Positions 22,856 to 33,053 of a stretch of 64,000 nucleotides of DNA are shown one piece after another. Origin of the DNA: Pratylenchus scribneri (taxonomy: Eukaryota > Nematoda > Chromadorea > Rhabditida > Pratylenchidae); assembly GCA_030063045.1 (NCBI GenBank), contig JAQSEB010000011.1, forward strand, positions 372,001-436,000. The letters are read 5' to 3'. Made by a program: the position numbers and the translations under genes. Each line of letters starts with the position of its first letter. Position 1 is the first letter of the stretch. The notes below the pieces were generated by a model, which saw only the letters and a list, made by a program, of their open reading frames with translations, was not told the origin of the DNA and searched no databases.

Positions 22856-25800
22856 TCAGAATAAATAATAATAGAATTGTTGAGGATAATAATAAGAATA
22901 TGTGGAATAAAATTCGGACATCCATTGTTGAACAACATATTGTGGAAAATATGGTTCGGCATTTGGATTTAAAGGTCGATTTTTTCGTTGTTCTTCAATT
23001 TTTTGTTTCGCTTTTAATTTTAATTCCTTAATTTTTTCCTCATCCATTTCATCAACTTTTTTCTCCAAAATGAATGAAGAAATACTAAAAATAATATTTT
23101 TACAATTTTTAAAAAAATATTTTACTAACTTTTCCTTCAATTCCGCACTCATTGAATGGAATATTTCAATTTTATGCGTTTTCCTGTAATAATTATAATC
23201 ATTAATGAAAATTTCTTTCAAATTTTCCCAAAATTTGATTTTATGATCTTCCTTAAAATTTGATTTTGTATCTTTCAAAAATTTTAATCCAACAAGCCAG
23301 CCGACACATTCATTCCTAAATTATTGAATAATAAATTATTTAATTCATCGATCCACTTTTCTATTTTGACGCATTCTCCTTTTCGCTCAAAATCGCTGAT
23401 AATTTGATATTCTTCCAGCACATTTTTCAACTCAACCTTAACAATTTCCTCATATTTACTTTTTTCCATCCAATATGACAAAATATGACGAATTTTATTT
23501 TTAATCCATCCGCAAGTTGAATTCTCTATGTTTTCGGCAGAACAAATAATCAATAAGAAATCCTCAAAATATTTTCCATAATCAAATTCTCCAAAAAATT
23601 GTTCCTTCCAAAAATTGTTGCTCCCGCCATTCTCCTCATTTTCAACAATCATTTGATAGGCTTAAAATATTAAAATCGGATGAATCCCAGGCTTCATCTC
23701 ACCTTTTACCAATTTTGATTTAATCACTTTTCGGCCCATTTCATTCACATTGAATGCCGAATTTCCCTCCGGGAACATTGCCGTTATTATTGGCATCATT
23801 TCCCCATCCTTTTCAATCCTTGTCGGCTCCCAATATTCCATTTTAATTTTATACTAATTTTTTTGCAAGAAAATAATATTTTTTTGCAAGAAAAAATAAT
23901 TTTTTTGCAAGAAACTATTTTGCATATTTTTTTTGCAAGAAAATGTTATTTTTTTGCAAGAAAATAAATACATTGCAACGAAAAGAATCTTTTTAGATAT
24001 AGCTGGATATAAGGGGATATACGTGGATTAAGGGGGATTAAGCCCCGAAATGGATACGGAATGCCCCGGAAGGCCATGGTAACGTCGGGGAAGTGTAACA
24101 GAGGCCTGGAGACTGCGCGGGATTAAGCCGGATATAAGGGATATACATGGATTAAGGGGGATTAAGCCCCGAAATGGATGGGCGTTAGTCTTGGTTTGGC
24201 TGTTTGCTTCCGGCTTCGCGATAATCCTATTGTCCGAACCCCTAAACCTATTCCCTAGCCCCTAACTAAGCTTAATCCAGCTTAATCCCCCTATATCCAC
24301 CTTAATCCCCCTATATCTGACTATATCCCACATGCTCCGAACCCCTACGCCCCTAGATCCCATGCCGCCCCTAACCATAACCCTAATCCCTAGACCCTAA
24401 TTAAGCTTAATCCGGCTTAATCCCCCAATATCCACATTAATCCCCATATATCCGGTCATATCCCGCGCACTATCAGGCACTACCAGACCTTCCACTGGCC
24501 CTTAGGACCATTTCCCGTCCATTTCGGGGCTTAATCCGGCTTAATCCCCCTTAATCCACGTATATCCCTTATATCCGGCTTAATCCCGCGCAGTCTCCAG
24601 GCCTCTGTTACACTTCCCCGACGTTACCATGGCCTTCCGGGGCATTCCGTATCCATTTCGGGGCTTAATCCCCCTTAATCCACGTATATCCCCTTATATC
24701 CAGCTATATCTAAAAAGATTCTTTTCGTTGCAATGTATTTATTTTCTTGCAAAAAAATAACATTTTCTTGCAAAAAAAATATGCAAAATAGTTTCTTGCA
24801 AAAAAATTATTTTTTCTTGCAAAAAAATATTATTTTCTTGCAAAAAAATAATTACTCATTTTAATTTTATACTTTTCCACCATCTCTTTCGGCATTAATT
24901 CCTCCAAAAGCAATGGTTTTGGCCATGGCCTATATTCATGTAATATTAAATTTTCCCCAGGGCATTTTTACCATGTTGCATAAATAAAAAAGAATTTTTC
25001 AAGTAAAAAAGGCAAATCCCCAGTTGGATATAAAATGCAAATTTTTGTGGCCATCAAAGTCAACGATGTTCCACTCAAATAACCAAATTGATTCGAATAA
25101 ATGTGCTGTCCTATATGGATGGAATTAATAATAAATTAAATATTTTCATATTTATTTAAATACTTTTTGCCCAATATTTGACTGCCCTCAACAATTGAAT
25201 GAATATTTCACGTCGTGATTTTTCGATCCACACAAATTTCTGCCGATATAAAGATCGATAATCTATGAATAAATTAATTCAAAAATTTGTTAAAATAACC
25301 CACTTGCGAGTGAATAAATGCTTCCTTTTTGGTGAATTCCCCCTCCAACTTCATTTTCATTTAACATATTTTCTATCACAAAGTCCATAAAGAATATGTT
25401 AAATTGTATATTTTCTTTATTTTCTGAATTTTCCAATTGCAATTTTTTGAGGCTAAATCCAGTCCATTTAGGAGGAATTTTTTCCAATGGAATTTGGGCC
25501 ATCATAATGTCCAAATCGACTGTAAAAAAGAACATATTTATTAGAGCATTTTCCTTTCCAATTAATAATAATATTTCATTTGAATTATTTAAATTCACCA
25601 AAATCAATTTGCAATTTGATGAGTGCAGGCACGCGAGGTTTTGGCTCAATCCATTGAAGCCATGCATCCGTTAATCTCTGCATTTTTAGTTTATTAATTT
25701 GAGTCTAAATCTCCATAAAATACCCACAAATTTATTTAATTCTGCCTCATTTTTAATTGCCTCTTTCAAATGCTGATAAAATGATTCCAAAATATTCTCA

Positions 25801-28800
25801 GAAGGGTTTTGGCTCAGTTTTGGTACCAAAAAAAGAATATCCAAATCGGAATTGGCCATCTCCGTTCCAATCAATGTTGAGCCCCCAATCGCCATTGAAT
25901 AGTCCACTTAAAAATTAATACAAAATTATAAATTTAAATATGACTCAAACCTTCTCCGCCATTAATATTTGCCATTTTCATCTTCATCCATTCTTCCATT
26001 TGTTTCCTTAACCATACTTTCGCATTTTCCTTTATTTCCGTCATCAAATCGAATCCATATATTTCCTCCAAATATTCTTCCAACTAAAATAAATTTAATA
26101 AAATTCAATAAATATTTAATTTACAATTTCATCGTCTTCCAAATTAATTTTTGGCCAATTTTCGGCCGAACTAATTAGATAAAAATGCGGGTCCATCCAT
26201 TTTGCTGGTTCCATTTCCATTCTATATCGGTTAATTTTTTCTGTTTTTATCAAGCTCATAAATTCCTTCTTTATGTTTTTCTCTGAAAAAATTATTTTAA
26301 TCTTCCATAGGTTTACGTTTTTAATTTGAAAAAATGCAGCAAATTAAATTGAGGTAATAGAGTTGCAAAAATTTAAAAAAAGCAGCTAATGCCATAAAAT
26401 TGCCAAAACAGCATTCTGATGGATCTATTTGCCCCAAACATAATTCCGCCTGTTTTATTTGCCCCAAACATAATTCCGCCTGTTTTATTTGCCCCAAACA
26501 TAATTCCGCCTGTTTTATTTGCCCCAAACATAATTCCGCCTGTTTTATTTGCCCCAAATATAATTCCGCCTGTTTTATTTGCACTAAACATAATTCCGCC
26601 TGTTTTATTTGCCCCAAACATAATTCCGCCTGTTTTATTTGCACCAAACATAATTCCGCCTGTTTTATTTGCACCAAACATAATTCCGCCTGTTTTATTT
26701 GCCCCAAACATAATTCCGCCTGTTTTATTTGCACCGAACATAATTCCGCCTGTTTTATTTGCCCCAAATATAATTCCGCCTGTTTTATTTGCCCCAAATA
26801 TAATTCCGCCTGTTTTATTTGCACTAAACATAATTCCGCCTGTTTTATTTGCACCAAACATAATTCCGCCTGTTTTATTTGCACCAAACATAATTCCGCC
26901 TGTTTTATTTGCACCAAACATAATTCCGCCTGTTTTATTTGCACCAAACATAATTCCGCCTGTTTTATTTGCACCAAACATAATTCCGCCTGTTTTATTT
27001 GCACCAAACATAATTCCGCCTGTTTTATTTGCACTAAACATAATTCCGCCTGTTTTATTTGCACTAAACATAATTCCGCCTGTTTTATTTGCACCAAACA
27101 TAATTCCGCCTGTTTTATTTGCACTAAACATAATTCCGCCTGTTTTATTTGCACCATACATAATTCCGCCTGTTTTATTTGCACCAAACAATTTTATTTC
27201 ATCTATTTACCCAAAACATTTTAATCCATTTGTTGCAGAAAAATTTTTCAAAAAAAACTAAAATGATAAAGGTGGAAATGTTGTAGCGACTATCTATAGT
27301 TCGATAGCGATCCCAAAAAAAACAACAAATCCCCAAAATGGCAACCATCCCCATTCAATTGTTATAAATATTCCCTCAAGGCATATTTTCCCAGACAATT
27401 ATTCCCTTAGGGCTATTCCTTCCCCTTAATTAATACCTAATTTCAGCTGATACACGATTTCCATTTTCACTTTTATTTGGTCCACAAATTTCTTGCCTAA
27501 TTGTTCCCATCCATTCTCTCCTCCAATCATCATTTTGGGCATTATTCGCCCCAATCTCCTAAAAAATTGTTCGCCCATTTTTTCTCCATATTTTCGACTA
27601 TTCTTTTCAAATTCTCCGCCCATTTTTATTCCAAATTCATTTATTTTTGCCTCTTTTCCAATCATCAATGCCAATTCATTAAAATGCAATTTTCCCAAAA
27701 TTTCCTCCATTTCTTCCTCTTTTCCATTTCCTCTTTTTGAATATTTTTCCCATTTTTTGAATATTTCTTCCACTAATTTTCCTTCAATTTTTTCTCCATT
27801 TTTCAAATTTTTTTCTTTGAATTTTTTCCATTCTGCAAAATTTTCGCGCCACCTTTTATTCCTCAATTTCCCTCCATTCTTCAAAGGAATTCCTTGTTCA
27901 GTAATCATTGAAAATGTTTTGAAATTTTGTTCAATTATTTTCACCAAAATGCAAATATTCAGAAATTCAATTAATTTGGCCAAATTTTCTTCATTTTCTT
28001 CGGCAATAAAAATTGAATAAAATTGTTCAATTTGTTTGCCAAAAATTAATTCTTCATTTTTTGAAATTGAAAATAAATCTTTAAAATAATTTAATTTAAA
28101 TATATCTCTCAATTTAATATTACATTTTAAATTGACAAATTTTTCCAAATAATTTTGTTCCACCATTTCAGCCAAACTTTCTTCCTTTTCTTCAATTTTT
28201 TCTTCCAATTTTTCTTTTCCCTTTTTTCCTCCCCTATTTTTCTTCTTCACTCCTCCATATTTTTCCTCCAATTCCTCAATTTCTTTCCGATTATTTCCGC
28301 TCTTTTTCTCCTCTAATTTCACCTTTTTTTTCTTCTCCTCTTTTTTCATTCTTTCTTCCTCTTCCCTTTTCCTTTTTTCCTCCTCTTCCTTTTTATTCTT
28401 CTTCTCCACTTTTTCCTTTTTCTTTTCAATTTCTTTCATTCTTGGCTTTTCCACCGGTTGTTCCTTTTCATTTATTTTTAATTGTTTTTCAATTTTCTTT
28501 GCCATATTCGATATTGGCTTCTTTTTTTCTTTAGTTATTTCAGCTGTTGATTTTCCTTTTAAAATTTCAACTGAAATTAAAATTAATTTCAAATATTTTT
28601 ATAATTTATTTTTACCATCTTTTTTTGTTGATTTTTCCATTTTCTCCTTTGCTTCCTCAAATATTAACATTTTTTTGCCCTTTTTATCCTTAATTTCATT
28701 GGTTTTGGCCTCTTCATTTTCCTCAATTATTTCATCTTTTACCTCCTTTTCGACCTTCTATTTTTGGTAATTATTTAAAAAAAAAAATAAATAAAATTAA

Positions 28801-31241
28801 TTTACTTTTTTCTCTTCTTTCGGATCAATAATTGAATGACCAATCGAAGGGGAAATTTGTTCGTCTTTCAAATTGAACTTTTTTTTTACAAATTCTGCCC
28901 AAAATGCGTTCCTATCACAATTGAATAAATCTTTGAAAATTTCAGCCTGCCCTAAAAAAGAAAATTGAATTATTTTTGAATAGCATAAATAATAATTTTG
29001 GATGAATCAAACAATTCTCTACTTAATCGTTATTATTTTGCCCGCTTCACTGTGCATTTTTAAGACAATGTGTTTTTTTTTGCACACAAAAAAATAGATA
29101 AATCAAAAATATCACTGCCCAATATTCTGGCAGAATATTTTTATTTTGATCTTGATAGTGCCAGAGGTGCTAGGCTATTCTACAAAAATTCATTGTAAAC
29201 AGCACCGTAAAAATTCCCTTCGAATATTTCGACTTCACAATTTTTTTTTATTTATTTTTGCTAATTCATTTCATCCCCTCAAACCCCCCCCCCCCACTAC
29301 TCTAACCTATATAATAATCATCAACATCCTCAAATAATTTCAAGATAAATTCTAAATCGATCTCCTTTATTCTTTCCATTTCCAACATCAAATTCATCAT
29401 TGTCTCCGTGCACATTTCCTTTTGCCCTATCAAATTTTTGGCCACATATTTCAAATCCAAATTCTCGTTCACACATTTCACCCAAAATTGTTTCATTTCC
29501 TTTTCATTCATTTCCAATTTCAATTTTATTTTCGAACATCGACCTTTCCGTTTGCCGGTCGAAATAAATTGCCAAAATTGTTCTGTCATTTCCTTTGCCC
29601 CTTCCAAATATGAACCTTTGGACAACAATTGGTTCTTCGCAAATGATTCCGTGTCCAAAAAATTATCCTCAAAAGAAAAATAATTTCTCTTTTTTGAATA
29701 TATAAAAATTAATATTTATTTACCTTTATATCTTGGAATAATATCTCAATATTTTTAATTCCTTCCACTTCTTTCCATCCTCTTTCCTCCATTTTTGCCA
29801 ATCTATTCATTTTCATTTCCCATCTTAAAACATTTTCGCCGAACCAATATTCATTCAATGCTTTTTCCCATAATTTTGCAGGATTCGGCTTTTTGTCTAA
29901 ACATTAATTTTTTATTAAAAATTATAATTTTTTGCCTTTAAAATTCTCCTCTTCAAATTTTTGCCACCAATTTTTATAGAGTAAATAATTCAATGTGTAT
30001 CGAATTGTCCATTTTTTGATCACATTATTTGGCCTTTTAATTTCCAAATATTCCTGAATTAATTTTGCCACCATTTTCGTCTCAAATTCCTTTTGCCCCT
30101 CTCCTTTCGGATTCACTTAATAATAATAAAATAATTAAATTAATATAAATTTTTAGGTACTTACGTATTATCTGTACCCAGATTTGAAAAGAAGGAAGGG
30201 TCCTCCCCTTAAGGTGATTAGGGTTAGGTTTAGGGATATGTGCAATGATAACCTATCCTCTAAGGAACCTAACCCTATACCGGATGACCCATGGGGATCA
30301 CCGGTACCTTTCCCCAGTGACCTAAAAAATCTGGATACAGATAATATGTAAGTACCAATTTTTATTCATTTTTCTAAACTAATTTTGCCGAATATTTTTG
30401 GAGTAAGCAAAGCCAATTGAACCATCCTCGCCAATCCGAATAATTTTACGAATCTTTCCCTCAATTCAGTAATTCCCAATTGATTTGCTTGATCCATAAA
30501 ATTTCTTTAAATTATTTTTAATTAATTTTTAATTTAATTTTCACCTCAACATTATTTGGAAATCCCAATTTTCTTTTATATAAAAAAAGTGAAAGAACAT
30601 TGCAAAATTCGTCTCCCTAATCCAATCTTCAAATTCCTCCAATTCCCTTTTTACCCTATCTCTGGTGGAACAATCCACTTTCCTTCGATTCTCCACCTTC
30701 TTCACCAAAGTGTTCAATTTTTGACCATTTTTCAACATTTTGCATAAACCCAATTCATAGTCCTTATTATAAGATTGGTATATATCATTATAAATTGTCG
30801 GAAAATGATACTCAATTCTGGAAATTTAATTAAATTAAAGAAGGAAAAATAATTTATCGCCTTATTTGGTCTTCAAATTTATCTTCCGCAATTTTGAAGA
30901 ATAAATAAATATTTGAAACGAATGAAATTTTCATTTTTTCATTCTCTTGAAAATCTTTCGAGAACAAAAATCTTCGATAATGAATATTCAAAATTTTATT
31001 GGCCCTTCCTTCTTCCAATGGATTCAAATCGAAATATATTTGATTGATGAAAAGTGTGACTGAAAATTTTAAATTTGATTGGTAGTTGCCGAATTTTTTT
31101 GACTATTTCAGCAATGCAATTCAAAAATAAAATTAACTTACTAAATTCGGGCAAAATATTCATTGAATTTGTGCCAGATGGAAATAATAAAAATAAAGAA
31201 ATAAAGGCTACATTGAATCGAAGAATACTTAATATTTGCAT
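22856..31241 (-). CDS. Poly(A)-polymerase-like protein with N-terminal signal peptide and Lys/Glu-rich insert
   Basis: Spliced minus-strand gene. The start at 31241 follows TTATTCCAGAAG and encodes a signal-peptide-like segment (hydrophobic core FISLFLLFPSGTNS). An unrecognised N-terminal region follows (about 31130-29300), then a lysine/glutamate-rich low-complexity block (about 28760-28200) and a helical region to about 27430. An intron holding a minisatellite leads, in phase, to the catalytic part. There GGSTLIGTEMANSDLDILF (about 25880-25820) is the nucleotidyltransferase motif and DLDIMMAQIP (about 25510) the third aspartate. KYWAKKQHIYSNQFGYLSG and FFFIYATW then PWPKP are the central domain. 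MMPIITAMFPEGNSAFNVN, repeated cysteines and a Tyr-rich tail end the protein at 22856. Canonical PAPs are nuclear and lack signal peptides. Fusion of the 27426 exon to the catalytic part is inferred from splice phase. These could instead be two genes. Confidence 0.7.
23855..24858. mobile_element. 1.0 kb foldback DNA element with long terminal inverted repeats
   Basis: Terminal inverted repeats of roughly 325 bases (23860-24185 and 24510-24855) begin with several TTTTTTTGCAAGAAA subrepeats, then share GATATAGCTGGATATAAGGG and GGGGATTAAGCCCCGAAATG. The centre (24186-24510) holds more GGATTAAG/CTTAATCC motifs and no open frame. The 14 bases TTTTAATTTTATAC flank both ends (23841-23854 and 24859-24872). 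The left arm of the duplication has this target only once (20668-20681, opposite strand), so it is the empty site. It lies in an exon/intron region of the right poly(A)-polymerase-like gene, downstream of KIKMEYWEP, and may be spliced out or disrupt that gene. Confidence 0.92.
26428..27190. repeat. Minisatellite array, 30-base unit (ATTCCGCCTGTT family)
   Basis: About 25 copies of a 30-base unit, CATAATTCCGCCTGTTTTAT plus TTGCACCAAA, with C/T/G variants at one or two sites. It occupies an intron of the right poly(A)-polymerase-like gene, at the position equivalent to the left-copy array, and shares its 12-base core. Because 30 is divisible by three, every frame stays open, which explains long spurious open frames on both strands. 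Confidence 0.96.
30156..30356. mobile_element. 201-base hAT-type MITE
   Basis: Terminal inverted repeats GGTACTTACRTATTATCTG and onward (about 30 bases) are flanked by an exact 8-base target duplication AATTTTTA (30148-30155 and 30357-30364). The other arm has the unoccupied target once (16864-16871, as TAAAAATT). Eight-base duplications are typical of the hAT superfamily. No coding capacity. It sits in an intron of the right poly(A)-polymerase-like gene. Confidence 0.93.
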
Positions 31242-31768
31242 CTTCTGGAATAATAACATTAAAATAATAGTAATTTAATAATTATTTATCCAAATGAAAA
31301 TAAACTTGGAAGGTTTTTCGAGCAAAATTATAAAAATAATATAGGTAGTTTGGATAAATTGAATGAGAAAATATCACTCTGTTCGAATTCGAATGTGCAT
31401 GTGCAGAGTGAAAGATAAGATGGAGGAGAAGGGAGTGCCTATATTTCTCTGGCCAATTTTAGCTTAATCGGATAGAATGGATAGGGTGGTGTTGGGATGA
31501 TCGTCGCTAATCAAGTCAGGCAATAAACAAGCAGAATTGGGCCTATAGCCACGATTAATCAATAAATCCAAATAAAATGTTATACGTGCCAAATTCCCAA
31601 AAAAATCGATGCAAATTATTGAAGCAATTAATTCAGCCATTAAAATTTTATTCAGCTTGCAAAATAAATTTTTGAAAATTACATTATGTTTGATAAAGGG
31701 AATGGATCAAATTAATATATGAATTAATGTGGATTAAATGGAATTGAATTAAAATATACATTATCTCA

Positions 31769-31925
31769 TCAACTAAAAATGGATGCCCAATCGGACAAAG
31801 TGCCGCTGGGTCCATTCTCCATTCTCCTCCTTCCTCTTCTACAGTATTGCCTTACATTGCTGATTGGCTGTTGCACTATTGACGGATCAATTCTAATTCC
31901 AATTGGTTGCTGTCCAAAAAATTTA
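31769..31925 (-). pseudogene. Fragment of golgin GRIP C-terminal exon
   Basis: Minus-strand sequence matches the last golgin exon (15240-15400) with many changes: LDSNELELV has become GQQPIGIRI-like sequence, while SGTLSDWASIF is retained exactly. It ends in a changed stop context. It marks the outer limit of the inverted duplication and shows that the source was the plus-strand locus next to the golgin. Confidence 0.88.
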
Positions 31926-31975
31926 GCACTGAATGAAATTGGGCATTTTCTCAATTTTATGGATGAATATTAAGT

Positions 31976-32412
31976 TTTATTTCTTTCCGGAAAATGTTCG
32001 CCAAGTTTTATTTCTTTCCGGAAAATGTTCGCCAAGTTTTAATTCTTTCCGGAAAATGTTCGCCAAGTTTTAATTCTTTCCGGAAAATGTTCGCCAAGTT
32101 TTAATTCTTTCCGGAAAATGTTCGCCAAGTTTTAATTCTTTCCGGAAAATGTTCGCCAAGTTTTAATTCTTTCCGGAAAATGTTCGCCAAGTTTTAATTC
32201 TTTCCGGAAAATGTTCGCCAAGTTTTAATTCTTTCCGGAAAATGTTCGCCAAGTTTTAACTCTTTCCGGAAAATGTTCGCCAAGTTTTAATTCTTTCCGG
32301 AAAATGTTCGCCAAGTTTTAATTCTTTCCGGAAAATGTTCGCCAAGTTTTAATTCTTTCCGGAAAATGTTCGCCAAGTTTTAATTCTTTCCGGAAAATGT
32401 TCGCCAAGTTAT
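31976..32412. repeat. Minisatellite array, 31-base unit (GTTCGCCAAG family)
   Basis: About 14 nearly identical copies of CCGGAAAATGTTCGCCAAGT plus TTTAATTCTTT, in opposite orientation to the array at 22395. Together the two arrays bracket the right arm of the duplication. Confidence 0.96.
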
Positions 32413-33053
32413 ATTGCTTTCCGGAATTCGGATGGACTATTATTGTTGCTTTCGGTTTGACTGGTCGTTGAAGAAATATTAGTTTGACGTGTTATGCCCG
32501 CGTTGATTGTTGATTGCATTTTTATTGCAAAATCTATAATAATTCAGATTTCAGACTATATAGTAGTAAAAAGTAAAAAGTAAAAACTAAAAAGTAAACA
32601 CGACAACGACAAGCGACAACCAAACAAATCAAAATCCAACCAACCAATGTAATTTTTTATAGACATTTTATCCAAACCGGTCGGTTTATTACGGTTTCGG
32701 TTTTTTCATTTTATTGGTTTCGGTTTTCGGAGTTTCGGTTTCGGCTCTATTATTAATTTGCTGGCATTAACCGAAAAAGAAATTATGCTTTATCATGTTG
32801 GAAACACAAACATGTTTTGAATTTTGATTGAATTAAGCGATTTTCGGTGAAACGCGCAAACGACGTTTTTTTCTTATTAAAAAAAACTTTATTTCTAAAC
32901 AAAGGAGAAGCGAGAACAAATTTTTATTGTATGTTAAATACTAATATGCAAAATTAATTGCATTTAATTTTAATCGTTTAAATTATTCTGCAATTTTTTA
33001 ATCAAATTTTTATCAGAAGAGAACAGAGATTTGCTAAATTTTTACAATTTAAA
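32413..33053. promoter_or_regulatory. Intergenic region upstream of NOP56
   Basis: No gene seen. Contains a GTAAAAA-type short repeat (32570-32600), a CGGTTTCGGTTTT-rich block (32680-32750) and AT-rich sequence before the start codon. Presumed promoter and 5' leader; no specific element was identified. Confidence 0.4.

Larger units (their letters stand above)
22856..31925 (-). repeat. Right arm of the large inverted duplication
   Basis: Reverse-complement counterpart of 15240-21669, longer because it retains the middle of the gene and carries insertions at 23855-24858 and 30156-30356. Its outer end includes a decayed copy of the golgin's last exon and stops about 50 bases before the 31976 array. 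Confidence 0.93.

Noticed and set aside
26321..27261. Five overlapping open frames of about 270-390 residues on both strands
   Set aside because: They are produced by a 30-base tandem repeat without stops, so all frames stay open. The array lies in an intron.
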